Shown one piece after another: positions 38,007 to 49,199 of a stretch of DNA of 64,000 nt. Within the stretch, counting starts at the first letter, position 1, and each line of letters opens with the position of its first letter. The position numbers were made by a program, and so were the translations under genes. Where the stretch lies: assembly GCA_039881145.1 (NCBI GenBank), contig JAYKKI010000007.1:37652501-37716500 (forward strand). The letters are read 5' to 3'. The DNA is from Druceiella hillmani (lineage: Eukaryota > Arthropoda > Insecta > Lepidoptera > Hepialidae). The notes under the pieces are model-generated. The model saw only the letters and a list, made by a program, of their open reading frames with translations. It had not been told where the DNA came from and made no database searches.

Positions 38007-39117
38007 CTGTTTTCGATAAAAGTAATATTCATAATTTAATATTAAGTGCGGGAGTAGTTAAAATCCAAACAATATACTATTTGGGGTAAACTACGTTTAA
38101 GACCTTTTCTTTATAAGCTAGGTCATTCTTCTGAGATATTTTTAAGATATTTACTTGGTAATGAGATCACCTTAAATATATCAAAATTATATTAGAATAT
38201 GAGTTAATTGAGAAAAAATCAAATAGAGCATATATTCGTTTTAAAAGTCATTAATCGCATACACTTTAGTATGAACTTAGAACTTATATTTGACAGAACA
38301 GACAAACGCAGAAAGAAATTGATTATCTCATGCCGTGTATTAAAAATAGAGCGTCAGAAATTCAATTATGACCAAAGTCAAAAATATGGACGAAATACTA
38401 TTATCCACACAATCCAATTCAATTTAAAATCAAAACCATTCAATATTTTTAAGGAGAATATTAAAGGGAGGTAAAATATTCTGGAATTATGCACCATAAA
38501 TATAAACCACCAGTATTTCTCCCTCAACTCAAATATTATTACAGTGATTTATTTACCTTTGACGACTGAAAACTTTAAAAACAAATAATCAATCTGAATT
38601 CAAGGTCAGTTTTATGTACACTTATTTAAAAAAACACTTAAAGCAATACAAATTTAACACCTTATTTATGATTTATTCTAGAGTTAATGTTAGGAATTTA
38701 GAAGTAACAAAAAATAAACAACAAGATGATGAGGTTAAGATAATTTAAATTACGATGTAGAAAAGTATGAAAATGAAAGTACGTAATTAGTTTTAAAAAT
38801 AAACAATTACTTGGCTACATTAATATCGTTTCAAATATATTTAAAAAAAAAGTTCATATTATAAAAAAATTGACACCAATATGAACATTTAACTTCCAAT
38901 TTAAAAAACAGTAGCCAAGGAAGTCATGATGAGACCAGAAATTGAGGTTATGAAAATTTGTAAACACTTAAATTTAGAATCAAATATTTTTATTGCTATA
39001 TTACAAAATTTTTAATAAATTATTAATTAGGGCTATTTTAATAAATTATTAATAAATAAAAGGTGGTAAATAAGGTAGTGTCGTAACCTAGATTTATAGA
39101 AAGTCCAAACAACTTAC

Positions 39118-39264
39118 CATTCTTAGATTTTTTACTGGCGGCTTCTTTCTTTAAATAAAACACGACTTGATGCCCACACTCCACCATGAATTGGCACATA
39201 TTCCTCATTTTGGAGCTTGTGAATGCTGGGCTCGAGGTTGATCTCATATCTCGCCATTTGTCAC
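39118..39264 (-). pseudogene. P450 copy B exon 3 (helix C)
   Basis: Acceptor GAAACAG|G, donor AATG|GTAAGT. Reads DKWRDMRSTSSPAFTSSKMR and MVECGHQVVFYLKKE; the Trp and Arg of WRDMR contact heme propionates in the family. Intact. Confidence 0.92.
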
Positions 39265-40209
39265 CTGTTTCAAATCGACAACTTTGAAAATAAATGATTT
39301 TATTAGATTAAAGAAAAATTAATTCATTTTGGGCTGACACCGCTTTGAAAATTTTCCTGTTAATAACGAATTACGATTTTCATAAAAAAGAATATGCCAG
39401 AAAATAAATTTTAAAAAACTGTAACCTTAACTATTATTGCAGATTAATACAATATTTGTTTTTATCACATAATTCATAATCTATAAAGAAAATATGGCAT
39501 TAAAATAAAATAAATTTAAAAATAATTAGGAGTCACCTATTCTTTAATTTGTTCATGCATGTACTGTGAACATAGAGATAGTCTGAAAATGTCCTTGACT
39601 ATATTATAAATTTATGAAAGAAAGAAAAATAACGTAATATATAAAAGTATTGTTACCCAACTGTCATAAATACAAGAATACCTTAAGGAAATTAATTAAA
39701 ATATTAATAGCAGACGTTAATAAATGTATGCTTCCGAAAGAACCATTTAACAATGTATTAAATTTATTACAAATTAAATTTGAGTTAGTATAATTACATT
39801 TATGGTAATGAAAATACGTCAAAGCTCGGTTGCCTTTTGGCGAATGGGTGTTAGTTGTAATTAAGTAGAAAGAAAAGTATTCGAAGAATATTTGCTAAGC
39901 GTAGAAAATAATTTTCCTGAGATAAAAACAAACTAAGACTATTGGTTTCATGAAGGCCAAAATATAAAATCAAAAGATCAAATTATTCGAAAACGATCTC
40001 TAATATAAAACATAGAATTTATACATTACTGGATATAAACCTGTAACTCATATAATTATTTGTAATCCTACTCATATCACGTCTTTTTATTAAAATATAT
40101 TGGTATATTTTTCACAAATGTATTATATAATAAATTTAAATATATTAGACGTTGTAACAGTTTTTCAAGTAAATATAGAATTTCTGTTATTAAACTAAGC
40201 AGGTCATAC

Positions 40210-40374
40210 CTTTCAGAGCAAATAGAGTAGTACTGAAAATCGAATCAGCCTGGTTAGGTTCGTCAGGTAAAATGCTGCGATGATCGACGAAATGATCGAA
40301 GTCCTTCACGGTGATCTGCTTTAGCAGATCCGGGTCACGTATCATATACATTGGTTTGAAAAATTCGAAGAATC
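40210..40374 (-). pseudogene. P450 copy B exon 2
   Basis: Acceptor AATTGTAG|G, donor AAAG|GTATGA. Reads FFEFFKPMYMIRDPDLLKQI then TVKDFDHFVDHRSIL and STTLFALK, all typical of CYP9. The acceptor seems shifted downstream from the ancestral place, where a mutated TTCTTGG now stands. Confidence 0.92.
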
Positions 40375-40745
40375 CTACAATTGTGCGCCAAGAATAGTAA
40401 TTGCTTCATTAAGGATGTTCAGCAAGACTAGAATATTTAAAGATTAATGTAATATAGTAATTGTTACCAACTTCGAAATAGAGCATATAATATATTTCCT
40501 AACTTTCGTTTAATCAAAAGACAGCATTAAACATTTAGTTTAAAAAAGGATTTTTCAAAAATATGTTGGGAAATATAATTAGCATCTATTATTTTTTAAG
40601 CGCTGCTAATTTTTTTCACGAATTTGGATATTTGTTTCACATTTATCAAACTGTATAACTGCGTCCACGGCGAACACTTTCTTTAGTATAAAAAGGAAAT
40701 TAAAGGCATTATTATATCAGAAATTAATAGACATGAACTTCTTAT

Positions 40746-40797
40746 TATTTGTCACATTACAATAAATTACTCGTAATTTATTGTAATGTGACAAATA
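40746..40797. repeat. Perfect 25-bp inverted repeat in P450 intron 1
   Basis: 40746-40770 is exactly complementary to 40773-40797 with a 2-nt spacer. No coding content and no relation seen to the snapback family. Confidence 0.9.
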
Positions 40798-41599
40798 GTT
40801 AAGATAACATTTTAGTGATCTCCAAAGTTTTTTAAACTTTTCTATATGGTTCTAAAAATATCATTAAAAACATTCAAACCCCTTCTAAATATTCAACTTT
40901 TGCAGGCAGAGAAAAATAAAGTTGTTTTTAAAAAAAAAATAACTTTATTAGAAGTTTTTAAGTTATAAAAGTTTTAGGAATTTCATTATAGTTTATGCCT
41001 CGGAGAGATATATTGGGCACTACATTTATACAGTGAAGGACAACATTAATAATTATTAATAGTTTAATATTTATACTAAACGTCCTTAAATGTTTGTTTA
41101 TGCTTTAATGTGTAGAGAACCCTCGTAGTACGAATTATGCTCCTTACTTAACGAGTTCCTCATTTTACTAAAAAAAATATTTAAAAATATCCTTAAAAAG
41201 CGATATTATCATTATATTCTTCTAAGAATATTTTATTATTTAGGTTCAACAATTTCTTCAAATTATTATTCCACGATATTCCCTTATCATATTTCCGTAA
41301 ACGCTCGTAGAAATAAGATTGTTATTTTGTTAGCTTTATGATTTAATAGTATTATTTTCAACCTTAATTTTTCCAAGGATTGTTTAAAGTTACTTCGATA
41401 TGGTTAAATAATGTAATAAGATGATAGATACCCAGTCTGTGCTCCTTATGACATTCTACTCAGCATCATCATGTAACCTCGAGCGGGAAGCAGACGGGTC
41501 TCTTGGTGGTCAAGTTTCGAAGGAGAAGAGAAATATAGAATCTAATATTATATAAAACCCAGGATGTTAATTCATATAATATTTTGAATTATCTCTTAT

Positions 41600-41790
41600 T
41601 GGAGTTATGAGCCTATTATTAGTATGCATTACGCATCTCAGTTATTTAGTATTGGTCTATGTGTGTATAATGGCCTTACGGCCAGTTTTCGGCAGTCCAA
41701 GGTTGTTTCGTTGACAACAAACAATGAACGTAATGTATCCTATGTTATTGTAAATAATTTAAAGAAAGTTCCGAGAAAGTCACAAAATAT
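41600..41790 (+). repeat. Dispersed repeat, copy 2 (related to 5640-5850)
   Basis: Shares ATTAGTATGC, CCTTACGG, TTTTCGG and TTATTGTAAATAATTTA with copy 1, in the same order. Lies within P450 intron 1. An 84-codon frame covers it but has no motif. Confidence 0.45.
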
Positions 41791-42568
41791 GCCTTTATTT
41801 AAAGATGGAGCTAAAGTTTGTCGATCTCACCTTTTAAGAAACCAATACCTTCAAAGACATAATACTTCAAGGACATAATACTGCATACCAGTGATATAAA
41901 CTATGTATCATCGCTCGGCGTCAAATCTTAAGAATTGACGATAGATAGCTCTTTAGATAATAAAAAACCGGATCTTCGATTATTATTCGGATTCGATTAG
42001 ATATAATCAACCAAATAAACTGAAGAATTTATGTGGAAATTAGTAAGACATGGATAAAATTAAGTTATCCGCGTAGAGTTTCAGATATAGGTAGTATTAA
42101 TGCGAAATAATTAATAAATAAAAATAAATTTTATTTTTATGAAATAAAATAAATTTATAAATAAAATAACATTTCGTTGCAAATTTTGCTTTGTAATTTT
42201 TCCAAAACAAAATATTTCAAGGATTTTATTTTATTTCCTTTCCTCAAATATTTTTAAAAACAAAATACCAAAAAAGGCAAATCATTTTAAATTACGCTAT
42301 CATTTTAGAAAATAAAAATGAATAGGACACATGAAAACATGTCCGATTTAAAAACATGAACTTGCCTTTCAAATTAATTCTTTAAAAAAGGAGAACAAAA
42401 AAAATTAACAATTAAATTTCTATTAAAATTAAATATAGCTACATAGTTCAAGATAAAAAGAGAAATGTCGTCTTGTAACTTTGTTAAAGGTACAAAATTT
42501 CATATTTGAATTATCTTAATAAATCATATAATGGCATTATACACATTAAAGCTTTATAATTAAGTTAC

Positions 42569-42764
42569 CTTTCAAAGTTTTGTAGATGTCATCGAAAGTG
42601 TAAACTAGATGTTTTAACCTCAATGTGGACGCCATCATATTCCCAAAGAAAGGAACCACAGGCATGCTCCTCATGCCTTTATCCTTGAAGAATCTATATC
42701 GCGACTTAGCAATAAAATACGTTGAAAGTGTCACTGTAATTGTCAACAACAATTCAACATACAT
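42569..42764 (-). pseudogene. P450 copy B exon 1 (membrane anchor)
   Basis: ATG at 42764, donor GAAAG|GTAACT at 42568. Hydrophobic anchor, SRYRFFKDKG basic turn, proline hinge MPVVPFFGN. Relative to copy A it lacks 7 nt near the 3' end, so the exon ends in phase 1, not 2, and the conserved PNER is lost. Confidence 0.92.
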
Positions 42765-42822
42765 TTTGAGTTATTTTTAAATCAACAAAAAATTGTGATG
42801 TTAACTGTGCAAACTTCAATCT

Positions 42823-42861
42823 CACTATGAAGCGTTCATGTGAGTAACTGGCTCTATATAC
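42823..42861 (-). promoter_or_regulatory. Core promoter of P450 copy B (TATA box and initiator)
   Basis: GTATATAGAG on the minus strand (42861-42852), then CTTCATAGTGAG about 30 nt downstream (42832-42821). Same spacing and neighbouring words as copy A. Confidence 0.6.
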
Positions 42862-43044
42862 TAAATTATATCAGTAAACGGGCATGAGTAATAAAGTCAA
42901 GGTAACGTCAATTAAATTCATTTGGATGGACAAATTGTAACTAATGGCATGTTCGGTAAATTTATCAACCGATTGATAATTAGTATTTTTCTTTTTGAAT
43001 TAATGAAGCAACTTTATAAATGAATTACGTAATTATATTGATGT

Positions 43045-43048
<4 letters not shown>

Positions 43049-43106
<58 letters not shown>

Positions 43107-43110
43107 ATAT

Positions 43111-43200
<90 letters not shown>
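43049..43200. repeat. (TA)n/(TG)n microsatellite
   Basis: Long TA tract with one TG block at 43095-43107. The mariner element begins immediately after it. Confidence 0.96.
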
Positions 43201-43204
<4 letters not shown>

Positions 43205-44342
43205 GTTGACTAATAATTTTTATTAAAACATTTATATGTTACACTACATTTAATTTAAGTATCTATCATTATTACCTACTACTTGGCGCCGTCTAGTTGG
43301 CAGTGACAATATGCCTTCTTGTAAAATTCCGGTGATTTTGATTCAAAAAATTGGGCGGAGTCGTTTTGGAGATCTTTCTTAAGTCGATTTTTTTCACGTA
43401 AATGGATACTTAGAGCCCTGAATAAATGGTAATCAGAAGGCGTAATTTTCGGTGAATATAGTGGATGAGTGAAAAAACCCAGCCGATAACCTCTAATTTT
43501 TCACGAGTACGTTTTTTGATATGTGGTCTAGCATTATCATGTTGAAAATAAACTCAATCCTGTTGACTATTCAATTTGTTAGCTAATGGGTCCAATTGTT
43601 CTTGATATTCCACCACCAGCTGAGAATCAACTTTTTGACACTTATTTTAGATTTGGATACTGAATCTCCTGTTTCTCCGACAACCAGCCATTGATGTTTG
43701 CGTGTATGGTTAACGAAACATACGTACCTACTTTTCATCGCCAATTAGTAATTGATTCAGCTAGTCGAAGTTACGTTTCAATGACAATAATTGTTGACAA
43801 GTATCAACTCTGCACTGAAGGTGATATGATGACAACTCGTGAAGCATCCAAACACCGAATTTTGAAACTTTTCCCAATTCATGGAAATGGGTTTCTATGG
43901 TGTCGTATAGCTCATCTGATAATTGAAGAGTCTTCAGTCGAACTTACTCCTCAATTAGGCTTCGTAATCGTTGAATGTTCAATTCGACAGAACGTCCGGT
44001 ACCGGGTTCGTCCTCAGGATCGTAATCCTAATTCCTAAACTTTCTGAACCAAGTCTTTGGCATCACTTAAGACACCGTGGGCTCGCTCATCACATGACCT
44101 ATATTATTTACGGCAGTCTTTGCATCGTGTGTCAGACAAAATTCGTGAAATAATAGAACCCGTATTTGACATCTATTTAACTCCATTATTTTTATGTAAT
44201 CTACTTAAAGCTTCCGCGCTGACAGTTGTCAACTGACTACACTTCTGCCTATTTATATCCTACAGTAAAACCTTCTAGGAGTTTTGAGAATCTTTCTAGA
44301 AAAGTCCCTAAGTTGTGGCTAAAAACTTATTAGCCAACCTAA
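43201..44342 (-). mobile_element. Dead mariner-family (Tc1/mariner) transposon
   Basis: The ends are imperfect terminal inverted repeats (TTGGGTTGACTAATAATTTT at 43201; the right end, read inward, is TTAGGTTGGCTAATAAGTTT), flanked by TA as expected. The transposase runs on the minus strand. LGKVSKFGVWMLHELS (about 43830-43880) is the N-terminal helix-turn-helix linker motif. LLIGDEK contains the first catalytic Asp. FQHDNARPHIKKRTREKLEV (about 43490-43550) contains the second Asp. DYHLFRAL-like and REKNRL-like words follow toward the C-terminus. Many frameshifts and stops; inactive. The length, about 1.14 kb, is slightly short for a mariner. The long plus-strand open frame at 43691-44038 is antisense and not a gene. 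Confidence 0.92.
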
Positions 44343-44344
44343 TA

Positions 44345-47300
44345 TATAAATGTGTGTGTATGTGTATATCATCCACAACATAAATATTTTTGAGCAATTA
44401 TGTTGTTCCAAAGTTAATATTTATACCTACAACTAAATCAAGTTATATATTAAAAGTTGTTTTTTATATATGTTCAGAAATTTGTGCGTATATAATCTAT
44501 GTATGATACGTCGCCCAATTTGTCGCATTAACTTGTCAATATTTTATGTTTAAAATCATCTTATGTAATAATTATCTTTTAATTTTTACATGTTTCTTTT
44601 CATTTTCATCTCTACCCCACAATAAGGGTAATTTTCAGAGAAAAACAATTAAAATATGTTTCTTTTTCAAAACCGTTTGTATTATATGGTATTATTATAT
44701 CATATAGTATGAATTAATGTGAATATGAATACTACAACTGGCCACATAACGGAAATTGAAAAGTGTTTGGCTCAATTAAATGGCGATCTGCTTGTTAATT
44801 GACGGCCTGAGTGATTGGCAACGGAGAGAGAAACTTTAATCATTATTTTTCTAATTATTACTTTTGCATACGGTCCCATTGCTCATCATAGAAACCATGG
44901 AAAAGGAAGTTTCACTTCCATAAATTATAGAGTGATGATTCACCAATATGCAACCATCTCAGAACTGGTTTCATAATTGTACTAACAATACATATATTAT
45001 TATTGAAGACTTTGGAATGTATTTTAAGTAAAAACTATAAAATAAAACAGGTTCATAAATATGTTTTGTATATATAACACAACTTAATGAGAAAATTTGA
45101 TAATATCAGCACAGAATTTCGGAAATTTTTTTCTCCCTTAAAATGAATAAAGAAAAGTTAAAAGACGATTTAAATATACGATACAACTTTTATGACAATA
45201 CAATTTAGTTTTTACTACGGCGACGGGACGGATTTTAGTGAAACTTTGAAATTTCTTAGCTTGGAATCTTAATAATATGTAACCATGTTTACTAAAATGT
45301 ATTATTACTTTATTAATAACAGCGATGTTTGTTTCTTTCATAAACAGTCATCATAAATATATAATTTGATAATCTTTTAGACCGTTTAATTTTTAAATAA
45401 AGGTTGTAAAGCTAATAACGCTGTTACTTTTACATAATAGTAACTAGAAAATTATCCCTATATATAATGCCTTAGGATACCCTCTTTCTCATATACAACA
45501 GAAGAAGGAACTTTGAAGTCATATTAGTCATAGAATTAAAGTACTTTCCACTCATGAATATTATACCCGTCATTAGATAGTCCTTTATAGATTTATCTAT
45601 AAACGGTTTTAGTAGTAGTGGCAGATACATAGTGCACTCCCATAGGTTAGAATTAAACAGGTGGTGAACAGATAAGATAAGAGGAAAATAGAAGAGCTAT
45701 ATTTAAGATGATTACGACATAATTCGGATTATGATCTACGTGAGGCAAAATAGAAACGGCCTCTATTAGGAAGCAATTATATAAGCGGATAAATATTGTG
45801 ATTTTTGCTCTACTTATACATAACTTTTTTATTTTCCTCAAGTCAATACGGACTAACTTAAATTCTCGACCTTGACCTTCTTATTAATCAACAGGAAACA
45901 GCAAAAATAAATATTTACAAAGCAGAAATGGGAAAGGCGAAAAAGTAAAAATCTATCCCGTAAATACGTATGTCGCAAATACGTATGTATTATTCCGCAA
46001 ATACGTATGTCGAGCGAAACACCTGTGCATTTATATATTTTCTGCTGTAATCGGACCATAGTCCTTTGATAAGACATGCTTACAACATATGCTTGATATT
46101 TTGGAAAAATAAAATGTTTAAATTTTTTTAACAATATTTCAAAACTTGATTTTTGTGTTTCCAGTGTATGCTATACGAAATTACTAAGGGTATTTAGTAT
46201 AAGATTCCTTATTTTTCATGTTTCTGAAACCAAATATTGAGGTTGCAGTGTTATAAGCAAAGATCGTATTTCTCCCGTCCTTATGGGAATTTTGCAAAGT
46301 TCCTTTTCAACTGAAAAGGAGGTTCTATGCAAAACTTCAGACTTCTAAAGTCAACGTTTTGATACTTGTGTGGTTGTTTAAAAAATAGTCCCCTGATCTC
46401 TTCCCTAAAGTCGAAAGTTAGAACGTAAGTTTATATATTTTATTTTAATATTCTAATACCTAGTTTAAAGAAACTAGTATTTATACCTAGTATGACCTTG
46501 GTATATAAAACTTTCAATTAATGTAAAACCCCGTTTTACCATCTAAGGAAAAATTCATTCAAATACTTTTCTAAGTGGCTGTATCAATCCTTAATGGTAG
46601 GTTCCAAATTCACTTTCATAAAGTTCACCTCCAAATTCACATCAATGACTGAGGCCAGGCATTGATGTATCAGTCAGAAGATTTCATATATAAAATAATA
46701 TATGTAATTATATATATATGTGTATGTGCGTGTGTGTGTGCACAAAAAATAGGTAAACCTACACTATTCATTAAAAAGCGGCAAAAGCAATTTACAACTT
46801 GTTCAAATGAAATAATTTAATTATTTTTAAATTCACATTTAAAATATTTTTAATTTACGTAACCTTATAGAAACACACCTAAATGCAAAAATAGTGGCAT
46901 TTATTTCAGATATATTTTTTACTATTTCGATTAATAAATTTTATAAGTAAATGCTTTTAGAATTTGCGTATAAAATAATAAATTTAACATATTACAGTTA
47001 AGTAAAAGAAAACTAAAACTTCAATGATCCGTAACTTGAAAGTAAAAACACAAAAACTTCGTTACCTAAAACTAATTGTACTTTTTATGTTCCTTCTAAT
47101 TCATTTAGTACTCATTAACTACCAATTAATGACTACTAAATGAATTAGAAGGAATGAATTATACGTACTAATGTTTTTAGCGGAGAAAGGTATCGTCTTC
47201 AATTAGTGGAAATTTTTTATACTTTGAAAGAAATACCTTTCAAAGTAAAATCATTTACCTATGGTGTTACCAATTAAATTATCTCATTTTATACATAAAT

Positions 47301-47496
47301 AAAAACATACACACAATTATCTTATATTCTAATAATATTTTAACTCATGTTGATGAAGAACCTTGTCTTTTTGTCGTGGTGGTGTCTCATATGTTGCATT
47401 GCTTATATACGTAGTGATATTATATAATGACAACATTTTTTAGATATTTATTACATTTTGCGATAACATTGCTTCAGAAAGGTTAATTCTTACACT

Positions 47497-47535
<39 letters not shown>

Positions 47536-48470
47536 CGACAAATATCTTCACATTACGTCAGCATTATCAAAATCCCACGCTTTCCATATATTTTTGTTCT
47601 ATTACCTAATTTCTTAGAACTACAGTAAATTTCATGGAGAAGGGTTCTTCAAAGACGCTGAAGGTTTTCGTTACGTTACACAAAAAGTTTATTTAGTGTA
47701 TTTTTAGTACCTCAGCTTTGAATAAGATTGAATTCTGTATCTTACTTGAAACCAAATAAATTATTTTAGAGGCTCTTGTTTCACAATTCAACTGTAACAT
47801 GTTCTCTAATCCTAATGGAATATCCAAACCAATATTAAACATACCGTACATTAAGGTACTAGAGCAAATTTATTTGGCCCTTTACTATATTTGAACTTAT
47901 TACATTTAGGCTATTCGTATACGGAGCAATATTTTATTTCATTTAAAATTTAAGGATATCCACCAATACATATCTTATTAACTTTAGATATACCGAGGTT
48001 TCATTATTTTCCACGATATATTGTCGCATGATTACTTGATAAATTTTTATGAATTTACGAATTATACCTGATTTCATATTTTTCATTTTAATAACACTGA
48101 AGTTTCAGGTGAAGTTATTTTAGATTTTCCTTGGAATACTCTTAAAAAATTAAGCACATTCTAATGTCAATTTGAAATCAGTTATTTTTTTACTTCGAAA
48201 CACACAAATGGAGTTAAACATATATTTAAGGCTAAAAGTTACATAACGGTATTTATCTTCTTAAATTACGTTTCTGGTACTGCTTTTTTATAATCCTTAT
48301 TTCATAAATTTTGTGGGTGGAGGGAGGTGGGGTGGCTCGTTTACAACAACATTTAAAACAATATGTTTAGATCCGTCTTATAAAAAAGCTGGAAAACCTC
48401 AAAAATTCCCATGGAATATGTTTTAATGCTATCTATTGATGTACATGTAAATTAATATAATTTATAACTA
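44345..48470. other. Gene-poor DNA upstream of the mariner (block B)
   Basis: No gene. Anchors to block A near 44502 and 45555. Minor repeats: three CGCAAATACGTATGT-type units at 45959-46010, a TG-rich microsatellite near 46715-46740, and (TA)n at 47503-47530. Confidence 0.45.
47090..47154. repeat. Perfect 21-bp inverted repeat
   Basis: 47090-47110 pairs exactly with 47134-47154 around a 23-nt loop that itself holds CATTAA/TTAATG. Confidence 0.9.
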
Positions 48471-48484
48471 TGCTAAATTTCAAT

Positions 48485-48600
48485 ACCTAAAGCGGTTTCT
48501 CAAGACAACGACTGTAATAATGGGGCAGATGGGTAGACGAATTAACTAGTGAGTGATATTATAACGGGTTCCATTTCATTTAATGTATGGAACCCGCCAC
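48485..48600 (+). repeat. GGGTTCCGT-family SINE-like repeat fragment
   Basis: Words AAGCGGTTTCTCAAGACAAC, GACTGTAATAATGGGGCAGA, GGGTTCCATTTCATTTAATG and TATGGAACCCG. The GGGTTCCAT/ATGGAACCC ends form a 10-bp hairpin typical of this repeat end. Confidence 0.65.
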
Positions 48601-48746
48601 GAGTGATCCTCCCAAACTACTGTGACCTTTCTTAAACAGTAATATTAGGATCTGCTTTTATATCATTCGACAAAATAATTGAAAATTAGGGATTTTTTAC
48701 GATTTCACACTAACATATTTATAAATGTATGTCACGGGGTTAGGTT

Positions 48747-49018
48747 AGTACTTGTAGAAACTACATAAAAAAAATTAAATAAAAAAAATAACAAAAATGC
48801 CCGTGTAGTGCATTTCAAACGGGTATTTGGCCTTTAGATCTTATGATTTAGCCCAGTCTGAGAAAAACCCGCCCCTTCATGTCGTCAGCCAGCGAAGGGA
48901 CGGTAAAAACCCAGACCCTTGCTTGGCCCAACGGGCGGCACCGAGTCCGCCCGCGCAACCACAACCTAGTTAGGCCCGGCCTAAGACCCTACAAAAAAGT
49001 ACTTGTAGAAGCTACGTA
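48747..49018 (+). repeat. GC-rich SINE-like retroposon, copy L, with 21-bp target duplication
   Basis: Insert 48768-48997: an A-rich leader, then a GC-rich body from ATGCCCGTG through CCGAGTCCGCCCGCG to CCTAGTTAGGCCCGGCC and CCTACAAAAAA. Flanking direct repeats at 48747-48767 and 48998-49018 agree at 19 of 21 positions. The body contains the palindrome TTAGGCCCGGCCTAA. About 88% alike by eye to copy R (52030-52268, inverted). No coding capacity; the 60-codon frame over it is not a gene. Its base composition stands out from the AT-rich surroundings. Confidence 0.8.
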
Positions 49019-49037
49019 TTGGGATCGCCAAGTTGCC

Positions 49038-49091
49038 AAGAAAATCACCTGCTCAGAGTAGCGACTGCCACGCTGAGCAGGTGATTTTCTT
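49038..49091. repeat. Perfect 19-bp inverted repeat (GC-rich hairpin)
   Basis: 49038-49056 is exactly complementary to 49073-49091 with a 16-nt loop; ATCGC/GCGAT outside can extend it. Confidence 0.9.
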
Positions 49092-49116
49092 CCAGCGATA
49101 CACAAATAGGGACAAG

Positions 49117-49192
49117 TCTATGAGTATATCTAGAGTCTATGAGTATATCTAGAGTCTATGAGTATATCTAGAGTCTATGAGTATATCTAGAG
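49117..49192. repeat. Minisatellite, 4 x 19 bp
   Basis: Four identical tandem units TCTATGAGTATATCTAGAG. Each contains CTAGAG and GTATAT. Confidence 0.95.
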
Positions 49193-49199
49193 ATAGGTT

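Larger units (their letters stand above)
32418..42764 (-). pseudogene. CYP9-like cytochrome P450, copy B, ten exons, disrupted
   Basis: A full-length insect CYP9-type P450 (microsomal heme-thiolate monooxygenase; family role in oxidising xenobiotics and other lipophilic compounds) read right to left in ten exons. Landmarks in order: N-terminal anchor and proline hinge (exon 1), MYMIRDPDLLKQITVKDFDH (exon 2), helix C WRDMR (exon 3), I-helix FFFAGFDTIS (exon 7), ExxR as ECLR (exon 8), FDPERF and the heme loop FGLGPRNCIG with its Cys (exon 9), and a C-terminus ending LTLPGG-type (exon 10, stop at 32418-32420). Phases match at all junctions except around exon 4, which carries frameshifts, a small deletion and a stop, and exon 6, whose acceptor AG is AT. 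Otherwise the coding potential is well kept, so inactivation is recent or the damage is partly assembly error. Large introns hold a snapback repeat and CA/GT-rich arrays. Confidence 0.9.

Noticed and set aside
43691..44153. 115- and 60-codon plus-strand open frames
   Set aside because: Antisense to the mariner transposase pseudogene on the minus strand.
48879..49061. 60-codon open frame in GC-rich DNA
   Set aside because: Lies within SINE-like copy L and its flank; copy R does not keep the frame.
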